From positions 1 to 7,296 of the forward strand of contig JAKAMP010000130.1 in assembly GCA_021812865.1 (NCBI GenBank): 7,296 bases of DNA, written 5' to 3'. Positions 1-6,285 of the stretch are shown in pieces. Origin of the DNA: Bacteroidota bacterium (GTDB taxonomy: Bacteria > Bacteroidota > Bacteroidia > Bacteroidales > JAAYUG01). The notes beneath the pieces are model-generated. The model was not told where the DNA came from. It did no database searches and saw only the letters and a program-made list of their open reading frames with translations. Position 1 is the first letter of the stretch. Every line of letters begins with the position of its first letter. The translations under genes were made by a program, and so were the position numbers.

Positions 1-279
1 CTTCTCCTGACCAAAAAATACCTCGATAACAACCAGCTTAAATACGATATTCTCCAGGCTTCGGGGAAAATGGATTTCGGAAAGGAGACCATTGAGTACG
101 CTCAGCAGATCAACGCCGACCTTATCCTGGTGATCACCACCCGCAACATCCTTTTCTTAGACTATGTGCTGGGCGCCTCCGAGCAACAGATCATTGCGAA
201 TACCGCTAAGATTCCCGTGATGTGCGTGAATCCGCGCCCGGGCAAATTTTCCGGAGGCTTCAGCGCTACAGGAAACTGA
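1..279 (+). CDS. Universal stress protein (UspA family), C-terminal part
   Basis: The frame is open from the first base, so the true start lies upstream; 92 residues are visible before the TGA at 277-279. The segment 'INADLILVITTR', followed by 'VLGASEQQIIANTAKIPVM' and ending in 'CVNPRPG', is the typical final strand-helix-strand of a UspA domain, in which a last Gly/Ser turn precedes a helix and an 'IPVM.V' strand. Family members are cytoplasmic proteins linked to starvation and stress; many bind ATP through G-2x-G-9x-G-(S/T). Here only the last Gly of that motif is clear, since the earlier positions read 'TTRNILFLDYVLGAS', so I infer a weak or non-ATP-binding member. Bacteroidota often carry two-domain Usp proteins, and this may be the second domain. 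The ATG at 70 is internal to the domain and is not a likely start. A terminator follows 22 bases after the stop. Confidence 0.8.
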   Translation, partial: LLLTKKYLDNNQLKYDILQASGKMDFGKETIEYAQQINADLILVITTRNILFLDYVLGASEQQIIANTAKIPVMCVNPRPGKFSGGFSATGN

Positions 280-301
280 TGATCTTTATCCTGATAAGAC
301 C

Positions 302-332
302 AAGAGACGTCATTCCCGGCGTCTCTTTTTTT
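302..332 (+). terminator. Rho-independent terminator after the Usp gene
   Basis: A perfect 8-bp stem, AAGAGACG (302-309) with CGTCTCTT (320-327), encloses a 10-base loop, and an uninterrupted T run spans 326-332. It sits 22 bases past the Usp stop and well before rdgB, so it separates the two transcripts. Confidence 0.88.
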
Positions 333-397
333 AATCCGCCGGGCATTTTCAGAACTTACCCTTTTGATCCCAGCACCAGCTAATGCATTCTTACTGT

Positions 398-982
398 ATG
401 AACCACACCATCGTCTTTGCCACCAATAACAAGCATAAGATAGAAGAAGTCCAGCTCCTGCTGGGCGATCGTTTCAACCTGATCAGCCTTTCCAGCCTGG
501 GCCACATGGAGGATATCCCGGAAAACCAGACTACGCTCGAAGGGAACGCCCTTGAAAAAGCCCGTTTTATAAGTCATGCCTATAAAGTAGAATGCTTCGC
601 AGATGATACCGGACTTGAAATCGACGCCCTGCATGGCGAACCGGGAGTATATTCAGCACGGTATGCTGGCCCGGACAAAGACTCCATGGCCAACATGCGG
701 AAAGTGCTTGAAAAATTGAAGGGAGTTCGTAACCGGAAAGCCCGCTTCAGAACCGTCATTGCGCTCGTCTGGAAGGGCAGCGAATATCTTTTCGAAGGAA
801 CCGTGGAAGGAAGCCTCATTGAATCACCCAGGGGAACCATGGGCTTTGGCTACGACCCCATTTTCATCCCCGATGGCTGCCAGGAAACATTTGCAGAAAT
901 GAAACTCTCCGATAAAAACCTTATCAGCCACAGAGCCAGGGCAACCCAAAAACTGGTCGCCTTTCTTCTCTCCACCAGATAA
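398..982 (+). CDS. rdgB: XTP/dITP pyrophosphatase, RdgB/Ham1 family
   Basis: This enzyme hydrolyses non-canonical purine nucleoside triphosphates (dITP, XTP, ITP) to the monophosphate and pyrophosphate, keeping deaminated purines out of DNA and RNA; it is cytoplasmic. Of 194 residues, the family signatures are in order: 'IVFATNNKHKIEEV' at 5-18, 'TLEGNALEKARF' at 46-57, 'ADDTGLEIDAL' at 68-78 with the expected catalytic Asp at 70, 'GEPGVYSARYAG' at 80-91, 'FRTVIAL' at 117-123, 'GFGYDPIFIPDG' at 149-160 and 'SHRARA' at 177-182. Length is normal for the family. I chose the ATG at 398 because the domain normally starts two to four residues before the IVFATNN strand. An in-frame ATG at 383 would add five residues (MHSYC) and cannot be excluded, since neither start has a clear Shine-Dalgarno sequence. 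The preceding terminator implies its own promoter, which I could not identify. Confidence 0.95.
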   Translation: MNHTIVFATNNKHKIEEVQLLLGDRFNLISLSSLGHMEDIPENQTTLEGNALEKARFISHAYKVECFADDTGLEIDALHGEPGVYSARYAGPDKDSMANMRKVLEKLKGVRNRKARFRTVIALVWKGSEYLFEGTVEGSLIESPRGTMGFGYDPIFIPDGCQETFAEMKLSDKNLISHRARATQKLVAFLLSTR

Positions 983-1065
983 TACAAGTGAAACGCAATA
1001 TACCGGACCTTTATACGTATGATATGAATCCATCAAAACCCTGAATCCCATCAACTAACCTCTTC

Positions 1066-3378
1066 ATGACTTCCCCCCGCCGGATATTCCTTTCAACCTG
1101 GGTTATCGCCCTGACCCTCCTCGCCTCGGGGATTACTGTAAATTCCCAGCCCGTCATGGAAGGATGGATGGACCACCTTCCCTATTCAAGACCTTTCAGG
1201 GTAATCGAAGCAAACCAGAGAATATATTGCGCCACAGAAGCAGGATTGTTCTTTTTCGACAAAACCGACAACAGCCTCAATAAGCTTACCCGCATCCAGG
1301 GACTGTCCGACTTCAGCGTTTCAGCCCTCGCATACGATCCTGCATCGGGGCTGCTGATCATCGGCTATGACAACGGCAACATCGACCTGGTGAAGGGAAC
1401 AAACATTCAGAATATTTCGGATATCAAGATCAAAACCACACTCGGAGACCGGAAAATCAACAACATTTACCTCAGCGGCTCCCAGGCCTACCTCGCCTGT
1501 GGCTTTGGTATCGTGGCGCTGAACCTGCAGAAAAAAGAGATTTCCGATACCTATTATATTGGTCCGGGAGGATCACCACTCGGAATAAATGATATCGGTG
1601 CAGATAATAATTACCTGTATGCCGCCACTGACCAGGGCTTGCGAATAGCCCTCATCAGCGATCCCAACCTGGTGGATTACACTCACTGGACGGTCATCCC
1701 CGATATCCCCAATAATGCCGGAAGGTTCACTGCCGTGGAAACCCTCGGACAAACCGTATATGCCCTCTTTAAAGCCGACCAACCCGCAGACGATAAAATA
1801 TACTTCAGCAGCGGATCGGGCTGGAATGAACTCCTCACCGGAACAACCGGGAACTATGCATCCATCCGCACTTCCTATGAGCAACTGGTGGTATGCTCGG
1901 GCAACCACGGATTGCTGTTCAACCGTGCAGGAAACAAAACCAGGGATTTTTATTATGGAAATCCGGTAGATGCCACCCTCGACAAAGACGGCAATTGCTG
2001 GATAGCTGACACATACACCGGACTGATCAGGGTGGACGTTGCGAACCAGCTGACCGCATTCAGACCCAACGGACCTCCTTCCCCCAAAGCCTTCAGCCTT
2101 GCTTCCTCGCCCGGGAAAATCATGCTTCTTGGGGGAGCAATCAATTCCTCCTGGAACAACACTTACACTCCCGCAGAAATTTCATACTTCCAGAATCAAA
2201 CCTGGAAACAAATTGCCACCGATACCTTCAGAGACCCCATCTCTGTGGCCACGGACCCGTCAAACCCTTCACACCTGTACATCGGAAGCTGGGGTTACGG
2301 ACTGCTTGAACTGCAGAACAATGCGCCCTTCAAACTCTTCAACGAAGCAAACAGCTCCCTGCAGACCATCATCCCGAATGATAAGTATGTGCGGATAGCC
2401 GGACTGGCCTTTGACCATTCGGGCAACCTCTGGATCACCAACTCGGGTGTGGCCAATCCCATTTCAGTGAGAAAACCCGGTGGCGACTGGAAAAGCCTTC
2501 CCTATTCCAGCCGGATCAATGCCGATATGCTCGGAAAAATTCTGATCACCCGGAACAACATCAAGTGGGTAATCCTGCCCAGGGGCAATGGACTTTTTGC
2601 TTTTGATGACAAAGGAACACCCGATAATCCCGATGATGACCAGACCCGGAAATTCGGCGTATCCGACCAGTACGGGAACACCATCAACAATTATATTTAT
2701 TCCATGGCCGAGGACCTGGACGGCAATATCTGGGTTGGTACGGCCGGCGGACCCGTTGTGTATTATTATCCCGATGGCGTATTCACCGGTGATAACTTCT
2801 ATGCCAGCCAGGTGATCATTCCCCGTAAGGATGGTTCAGGCCTGGGCGATATCCTCCTTTCCACCGAAACCATCACGGCCATTGCAGTCGACGGGGCAAA
2901 CCGCAAATGGTTCGGCACCCAGAACTCAGGCGTCTTCCTGATGTCGTCCGACGGAACCTCACAGATTTACCATTTCACCACCGACAATAGTCCCCTCTTC
3001 TCCAATTCCATCAACGACATCGCCATCGAACCGCTTACCGGTGAAGTGTTCTTCGCCACGAGCAGGGGACTGATCTCCTTCCGAAGCACAGCCAATGCCG
3101 GAAATGAAACCTTCGGCAAGGTCTATGCCTTCCCCAACCCTGTGCGGCCGGGTTACGAGGGCAATATTGTGATTGCCGGACTGATCCGCAATACCCGCGT
3201 AAAAATCACCGATGTATCCGGTAACCTGGTGTATGAAACCACCTCCCTCGGCGGCCAGGCCGTGTGGAATGGCAAAAATTTCGACGGCCATCGCGTAGCT
3301 ACCGGCGTTTACCTGGTCTTCTGCTCCAGCGAGGACGGCTCCCAGACCGCCATCACCAAGCTTCTTTTCATCCACTGA
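1066..3378 (+). CDS. porZ: T9SS attachment-complex protein PorZ (double beta-propeller with C-terminal sorting-type domain)
   Basis: PorZ is a surface component of the type IX secretion system. In Porphyromonas gingivalis it works with PorU, PorV and PorQ, and delivers anionic LPS for attachment of secreted clients. Here 770 residues are close to the P. gingivalis length. A signal peptide covers about 1-27 (basic start, hydrophobic core 12-22, no lipobox cysteine). The mature start 'GWMDHLPYSRPFRVIEA' (33-49), 'IQGLSDFSVSALAYD' (77-91) and 'KINNIYLSGSQAYLACGFGI' (130-149) read like PorZ. Propeller-type repeats with the D-x-x-G-N-x-W pattern recur at about 305-320, 448-461, 548-562 and, divergent, 607-623. 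The last 85 residues, from 'VYAFPNPVRPG' (686) through 'VKITDVSGNLVYE' and 'GVYL', match a C-terminal beta-sandwich of the T9SS sorting type. The start is the ATG just before the signal peptide, with no clear ribosome site. It lies 83 bases after rdgB and may be co-transcribed. The alternative is a generic two-component-regulator-propeller protein, which I think less likely. Confidence 0.85.
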   Translation: MTSPRRIFLSTWVIALTLLASGITVNSQPVMEGWMDHLPYSRPFRVIEANQRIYCATEAGLFFFDKTDNSLNKLTRIQGLSDFSVSALAYDPASGLLIIGYDNGNIDLVKGTNIQNISDIKIKTTLGDRKINNIYLSGSQAYLACGFGIVALNLQKKEISDTYYIGPGGSPLGINDIGADNNYLYAATDQGLRIALISDPNLVDYTHWTVIPDIPNNAGRFTAVETLGQTVYALFKADQPADDKIYFSSGSGWNELLTGTTGNYASIRTSYEQLVVCSGNHGLLFNRAGNKTRDFYYGNPVDATLDKDGNCWIADTYTGLIRVDVANQLTAFRPNGPPSPKAFSLASSPGKIMLLGGAINSSWNNTYTPAEISYFQNQTWKQIATDTFRDPISVATDPSNPSHLYIGSWGYGLLELQNNAPFKLFNEANSSLQTIIPNDKYVRIAGLAFDHSGNLWITNSGVANPISVRKPGGDWKSLPYSSRINADMLGKILITRNNIKWVILPRGNGLFAFDDKGTPDNPDDDQTRKFGVSDQYGNTINNYIYSMAEDLDGNIWVGTAGGPVVYYYPDGVFTGDNFYASQVIIPRKDGSGLGDILLSTETITAIAVDGANRKWFGTQNSGVFLMSSDGTSQIYHFTTDNSPLFSNSINDIAIEPLTGEVFFATSRGLISFRSTANAGNETFGKVYAFPNPVRPGYEGNIVIAGLIRNTRVKITDVSGNLVYETTSLGGQAVWNGKNFDGHRVATGVYLVFCSSEDGSQTAITKLLFIH

Positions 3379-3388
3379 GCCTGCACAA

Positions 3389-3423
3389 ACTGTCCACTGT
3401 CTGCTGTCCAATGTCTAATTTCT
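3389..3423 (+). repeat. Degenerate heptamer tandem repeat (RCTGTCY)
   Basis: Five consecutive 7-base units can be read in register: ACTGTCC, ACTGTCT, GCTGTCC, AATGTCT and AATTTCT, the last one decayed. The array begins 10 bases after the porZ stop. Its function is unknown; it resembles in style, though not in sequence, the short tandemly repeated heptamers described in other bacteria. Confidence 0.65.
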
Positions 3424-3476
3424 TATTTAATCCCACTTTTTTTACTGCCCAATAATTTCCCTATAATCCATAATGC

Positions 3477-3508
3477 CCTGAATCTTTGAATCTAAGAATC
3501 TCCAAATC
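3477..3508 (+). repeat. Octamer tandem repeat (NNTGAATC type), copy 1
   Basis: Four 8-base units in register: CCTGAATC, TTTGAATC, TAAGAATC, TCCAAATC. The 18 bases 3476-3493 (CCCTGAATCTTTGAATCT) occur again, exactly and in the same orientation, at 5813-5830 after recO. Confidence 0.75.
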
Positions 3509-3544
3509 TGAAAACCCACACCCTGTACCCTCGCGAGACAACCC

Positions 3545-3585
3545 GACCGCATGACTGCAAGACAATTTTTCCCACCCACCGAACC
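3545..3585 (+). repeat. Interspersed word pair GACCGCATGA ... CCACCGAACC, copy 1
   Basis: GACCGCATGA (3545-3554) and CCACCGAACC (3576-3585) are 31 bases apart start to start. The same two words, with the same spacing, order and strand, occur at 5861-5870 and 5892-5901. The bases between them are not conserved. GACCGCAT-GACTGCAA (3545-3560) also reads as two 8-base units. Confidence 0.6.
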
Positions 3586-3635
3586 CAAAACCTTTAACTT
3601 CAAACATGAAACGGCGTCAGTCAACCCATCCCCTG

Positions 3636-3649
3636 CTAATCTCTAATCT
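3636..3649 (+). repeat. Heptamer duplication CTAATCT x2
   Basis: Two adjacent perfect copies of CTAATCT. Related ACTAATC words appear singly at about 3686 and 5836. Short enough to be chance on its own, but it sits within a region of similar small arrays. Confidence 0.45.
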
Positions 3650-3656
3650 CCAACCT

Positions 3657-3684
3657 GCCCGTCCGTAGCGAAGCGAAGGCGGGT
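3657..3684 (+). repeat. GC-rich imperfect hairpin (GCCCGTC ... GGCGGGT)
   Basis: GCCCGTC (3657-3663) can pair with GGCGGGT (3678-3684), using two G-T wobbles, around a 14-base loop that contains the direct repeat GCGAAGCGAAG. It is strikingly GC-rich compared with its AT/CT-rich surroundings. It has no T run behind it, so it is not a standard terminator. It looks like a small dispersed palindromic element; I cannot confirm other copies, as none is in this window. Confidence 0.45.
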
Positions 3685-3720
3685 CACTAATCCCAATAAG
3701 AATGATATTGAATTTTGTTG

Positions 3721-3728
3721 TATCTTTA
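3721..3728 (+). promoter_or_regulatory. Possible Bacteroidota -7 element before the ATPase gene
   Basis: TATCTTTA matches seven of eight positions of the Bacteroidota -7 consensus TAnnTTTG and lies 36 bases before the ATG at 3765, after a T-rich stretch. The nearest TTG upstream (3708-3710) leaves only a 10-base spacer, shorter than the roughly 20 bases expected to a -33 box, so the call is weak. Confidence 0.3.
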
Positions 3729-3764
3729 CTTCCGATTTTTTTCGCAACGTAAATCTTCGCAATC

Positions 3765-4862
3765 ATGGTTGCCAATCCATTCAAATTCGGAACAGTGGTG
3801 GACGAACCCTACTTCACCGACCGTGAAAAAGAAACGGAAGAGATTCTCTCGATCCTGAACAGCGCAAACCATCTGATCCTGACTGGTCCGCGCAGGTATG
3901 GAAAAACCAGCCTGGTACGCAGGGCATCGCGTATGACCGGACGGCCGGTAATCTACCTCGACCTGCAGGTGGTAATGGGCAAGGATGATTTCGCCGCACA
4001 GGCGCTGAAACGCGTGTATCGCATGCACCCGGTGGAAAAACTCAAAAAGTACATGAAGTCCTTTCGCCTAATTCCTGCCCTCACCATGAATCCCGTAACA
4101 GGGGAGGTCGATGTGATGTTTCGATCTGAATCAGCCGGATTTGTGCCCCTCGAGGACGTGTTTGACCTTCTTCAGAAGATCAGTACCCGGAAAAAAAGAC
4201 TGATCGTGGTGTTCGACGAATTCCAGGAAATCACCCGCATTCATCCTGAACTGGACCGGAACCTCCGTGCCATTCTGCAGCAGCAGGAGAATATAAGCTA
4301 TGTCTTCCTCGGCAGCCGTGAATCGCTGATCCGTGAAATCTTCGAGAAAAAGAAATCCCCTTTCTACCACTTTGGCTATCTTATGCAATTGGACAAGATA
4401 CCGGCCGAAGCATTCGCCTCGTATCTGCAGCAGGGTTTCCATAAGGTGAGCGACCAGTACAAAACCGTATCCTCCATGATCCTGGAGCAAACGCGCCAGC
4501 ACCCCTATTATACCCAGCAACTGGCATTCACCACCTGGGAAATGATTGCCCGCTCAGGGTATTCCGATGACATTGTCCTCCGGGCAAGTGAGGAGATCAT
4601 CCGCAACCACGACAACGATTATGAGCGCTTGTGGAATAGGCTCAACCGCACCGATATGAAAATCCTGGTGGGCATGGCCGATTGTGAACTTTCACCCTTG
4701 TCGGATGAATTCTCACGGCGATACAATACCGGCCCGTCCAGCACAGTCTTCAGCAGCCTGCAGCGCCTTACCCAGAACGGTTTGCTGATAAAATCAGCCG
4801 AAGGTTATGCCCTCGATGATCCCTTTTTCAGAAAATGGATCGCCCTCAAACGCGCCTCCTGA
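3765..4862 (+). CDS. P-loop ATPase of the archaeal-ATPase-like (AAA/STAND-related) type, function unknown
   Basis: A 365-residue soluble protein with no signal peptide or membrane segment. The N-terminus 'NPFKFGTVVDEPYFTDREKE' (4-23) is the usual lead-in of this family. Walker A is GPRRYGKTSL (41-50), Walker B is IVVFDEF (147-153), and LGSRES (182-187) is a sensor-like strand end with an arginine. After the P-loop domain, 'HPYYTQQL' (246-253) falls in the helical lid region. A probable winged helix occupies about 293-362, ending in 'YALDDPFFRKWIA', which is the typical tail of Pfam ATPase_2 (PF01637) proteins. Catalytic lysine and acidic residues are present, so ATP hydrolysis is plausible; the partner or substrate is not apparent. 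The start at 3765 keeps the conserved lead-in and lacks a clear Shine-Dalgarno sequence. It ends 46 bases before recO on the same strand, suggesting one transcript, but no DNA-repair role follows from this alone. Confidence 0.88.
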   Translation: MVANPFKFGTVVDEPYFTDREKETEEILSILNSANHLILTGPRRYGKTSLVRRASRMTGRPVIYLDLQVVMGKDDFAAQALKRVYRMHPVEKLKKYMKSFRLIPALTMNPVTGEVDVMFRSESAGFVPLEDVFDLLQKISTRKKRLIVVFDEFQEITRIHPELDRNLRAILQQQENISYVFLGSRESLIREIFEKKKSPFYHFGYLMQLDKIPAEAFASYLQQGFHKVSDQYKTVSSMILEQTRQHPYYTQQLAFTTWEMIARSGYSDDIVLRASEEIIRNHDNDYERLWNRLNRTDMKILVGMADCELSPLSDEFSRRYNTGPSSTVFSSLQRLTQNGLLIKSAEGYALDDPFFRKWIALKRAS

Positions 4863-4908
4863 ACTCAAAACCAAACAGGAAGTAACCAGAAGAACAAAAG
4901 CATCTTCA

Positions 4909-5619
4909 ATGAAAACCCGCGGTATTGCTTTGCATTCCATCCGTTATTCTGAGAGCGGCAACATCGTTGCGGTATACACGGAAGAATTCGGCCGCAGGTC
5001 ATATATGGTGCATGGCGGCAGCAGGAAATCATCGAAGAAAATGCCCCTTTTTCAACCCCTCACCCTGCTGATGCTCGAGGTGGACCACAAACCAAACCGG
5101 GAAATACAGCGCATCAGGGAGGCCAACGTGCTCACTCCCCTCGCTGAGATTCATACCAACATGCCCAAAACCACCATTGCCCTTTTCTGCGCTGAAATCC
5201 TCTATCGCACCATCAGGGAGGAGGAAAGTAATCCCACCCTCTTTTCCTTCCTTCATCATTCCATACAGATGCTCGACCTTTTGCAGAAAGGAACGGAGAA
5301 TTTTCACCTGGCTTTTATGATGCAACTCAGCAAATACCTGGGATTCTTTCCTGCCGGCAATTTCAGCCCACTCAAAAATGGCTTCAATTTCCACACTGGC
5401 AGTTTCGAACCGGTGCAGCCCGGACAAACACTCGATGCCGTAAGCAGCGAACTGATCAACCGCTTTCTCTCCGTTTCATACACCGACTTGCACAACATTG
5501 AACTCAGCGGAACCCAACGCAGCAACCTGCTTGATAAAATGGTGCAGTTCTTCCAGTTCCATATCGAAGGGCTGGGCGCCATCAAATCCCTCAAAATCCT
5601 GCAGGAAGTCTTTGCATGA
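4909..5619 (+). CDS. recO: DNA repair protein RecO
   Basis: RecO is the recombination mediator that, with RecR (and RecF), helps load RecA onto SSB-coated single-stranded DNA during gap repair; it acts in the cytoplasm at DNA. The 236 residues show an N-terminal OB-fold, 'TRGIALHSIRYSESGNIVAVYT' over 3-24 and 'MVHGGSRKSSKKMPLFQPLTLLMLEV' over 33-58, then the helical domain from about 80. 'KYLGFFPAG' (142-150) and 'FHTGSFEP' (161-168) are typical of Bacteroidota RecO. The Cys-x-x-Cys zinc site of some RecO proteins is absent; only Cys94 remains. I chose the ATG at 4909 because the OB-fold begins three residues later. The frame is open back to an ATG at 4807, but those 34 extra residues overlap the ATPase gene and are not RecO-like. 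It sits 46 bases after the ATPase and probably shares its transcript. Confidence 0.93.
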   Translation: MKTRGIALHSIRYSESGNIVAVYTEEFGRRSYMVHGGSRKSSKKMPLFQPLTLLMLEVDHKPNREIQRIREANVLTPLAEIHTNMPKTTIALFCAEILYRTIREEESNPTLFSFLHHSIQMLDLLQKGTENFHLAFMMQLSKYLGFFPAGNFSPLKNGFNFHTGSFEPVQPGQTLDAVSSELINRFLSVSYTDLHNIELSGTQRSNLLDKMVQFFQFHIEGLGAIKSLKILQEVFA

Positions 5620-5636
5620 TGGCGTTATGCCCATAC

Positions 5637-5684
5637 GTCCGGGATCAGATATCCCATAAACCATTCCCAGTTCAGGTCCCGGAT
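5637..5684 (+). repeat. Inverted repeat after recO, possible weak transcript-end structure
   Basis: GTCCGGGATC (5637-5646) can pair with GGTCCCGGAT (5675-5684) over ten positions, two of them G-T wobbles, around a 28-base loop. A smaller stem GGGAT/ATCCC (5641-5645/5651-5655) competes with it. No T run follows. It begins 17 bases past the recO stop, so a role at the transcript end is possible but unproven. Confidence 0.3.
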
Positions 5685-5708
5685 CAACATTGGCAATTCA
5701 TTCCCTTG

Positions 5709-5746
5709 GATTCGCGATTCGCCTTACCCGAAACTTCTTACCCGAA
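5709..5746 (+). repeat. Short direct repeats GATTCGC x2 and CTTACCCGAA x2
   Basis: GATTCGC is perfectly duplicated (5709-5715, 5716-5722). It is followed directly by CTTACCCGAA at 5723-5732 and again at 5737-5746, a 14-base period, twice seven. The two arrays abut without a gap. Confidence 0.6.
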
Positions 5747-5755
5747 CAAGAGATC

Positions 5756-5778
5756 AATTCTGTTCTTGCCGCAGAATT
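5756..5778. repeat. Small inverted repeat AATTCTG ... CAGAATT
   Basis: A perfect 7-bp stem (5756-5762 with 5772-5778) encloses a 9-base loop. It lacks a T run on either strand, so it is a candidate hairpin only. Confidence 0.35.
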
Positions 5779-5797
5779 ATCCCCCGAATCTAAAATC

Positions 5798-5830
5798 TTT
5801 GAATCCTTGAATCCCTGAATCTTTGAATCT
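5798..5830 (+). repeat. Octamer tandem repeat (YYTGAATC x4), copy 2
   Basis: Four near-perfect 8-base units in register: TTTGAATC, CTTGAATC, CCTGAATC, TTTGAATC, with a decayed unit CTAAAATC in front (5790-5797). The last part contains the exact 18-mer shared with 3476-3493 (5813-5830 here). Confidence 0.8.
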
Positions 5831-5860
5831 GTCCTACTAATCTCATCCATTCCCTGAATT

Positions 5861-5901
5861 GACCGCATGAACGTCAACCGCAGAGACCGCACCACCGAAC
5901 C
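5861..5901 (+). repeat. Interspersed word pair GACCGCATGA ... CCACCGAACC, copy 2
   Basis: GACCGCATGA at 5861-5870 and CCACCGAACC at 5892-5901 repeat the pair seen at 3545-3585, with the identical 31-base offset. It lies 48 bases after the shared 18-mer; in copy 1 the corresponding distance is 69. Confidence 0.6.
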
Positions 5902-6021
5902 GCGGCGGAGACCAGTCAGACCAGAAGACCATCCGCCGCGGCGGAGACCAGAAGACCAGTCAGACCATCCGCCGCGGCGGAGACCAGTAGACCAGTAGAC
6001 CAGACAGACCAGTAGACCAGC
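5900..6021. repeat. 36-bp-period array of GC palindromes with AGACCAGN octamers
   Basis: A perfect 14-base palindrome TCCGCCGCGGCGGA occurs at 5932-5945 and 5968-5981. A third copy, missing its left end, lies at 5900-5909 (CCGCGGCGGA). The three are spaced exactly 36 bases apart. Between and after them run eleven copies of AGACCA, mostly as 8-base units AGACCAGT or AGACCAGA (from 5909, 5918, 5926, 5945, 5953, 5962, 5981, 5989, 5997, 6006 and 6014). The array sits between recO and the AT-rich zone. It is non-coding in my reading and matches no named repeat family that I can identify. Confidence 0.85.
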
Positions 6022-6140
6022 CAACCCAGCCGCACAACAATATTTCAGGCTAACAGCATAGAAAACTCCACTCCGTGTCATTCCTTCACAATTGTTAATA
6101 TCATCTTTCTGTCTCCCAGATAATTGTTTATATTCTGAAT

Positions 6141-6148
6141 TATATTTG
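6141..6148 (+). promoter_or_regulatory. Possible Bacteroidota -7 element
   Basis: TATATTTG is an exact match to the TAnnTTTG consensus in AT-rich DNA. The nearest upstream TTG (6124-6126) leaves a 14-base spacer, shorter than expected, and the next open frame starts only at 6286. In DNA of this composition a chance match is quite likely. Confidence 0.2.
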
Positions 6149-6255
6149 ATAAAGGTACAGAATACACCCAGGATAGTCAGAACACTCCAGTACCTAATTG
6201 ACCTGTAATGACATCAGGAATGTTAGATAAATATTATTACCTTACATGCTGATAA

Positions 6256-6271
6256 TTAGTTATTCAACTAA
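6256..6271. repeat. Small perfect hairpin TTAGTT-ATTC-AACTAA
   Basis: A 6-bp stem with a 4-base loop, followed by CTTTTAA, lies 14 bases before the possible small ORF. It is too short and AT-rich to be a convincing terminator. Confidence 0.3.
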
Positions 6272-6285
6272 CTTTTAAGGGCGTT

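Larger units (their letters stand above)
3379..3764. other. Intergenic region porZ-ATPase, rich in degenerate short repeats
   Basis: I see no convincing gene on either strand in these 386 bases. The content is low complexity and C/T-rich on the + strand, with 7-8 bp tandem units (3389-3423, 3477-3508, 3545-3560, 3636-3649), one GC-rich hairpin (3657-3684), and a promoter-like patch just before the ATPase gene. No hairpin followed by a T run marks the end of porZ. Parts of the region recur after recO (see the repeat entries). Confidence 0.7.

Noticed and set aside
1025..1054. TGAATCCATCAA / TGAATCCCATCAA direct repeat just before porZ
   Set aside because: Two short imperfect copies in an 83-base gap. 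It may be related to the TGAATC arrays elsewhere but is too short to call a regulatory site.
2959..3411. A 150-codon - strand frame opposite the end of porZ
   Set aside because: It is a shadow of the strongly supported porZ frame, with no domain of its own.
4807..4908. A 34-residue N-terminal extension of recO
   Set aside because: It overlaps the end of the ATPase gene and is unlike RecO, whose OB-fold begins directly after the ATG at 4909.
5900..6021. The repeat array as a CRISPR
   Set aside because: The period is 36 bases, but the whole unit is repetitive. There are no unique spacers of 25-40 bases between repeats, and no cas gene is nearby.
5698..6081. A 127-codon open frame on the - strand
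   Set aside because: Its central part is translated from the palindrome/AGACCAG array, giving repetitive Gly/Arg/Trp/Ser low-complexity sequence, and it has no domain or start signal. The 8-base period of the DNA repeat also shifts frame between units, unlike a coding repeat.
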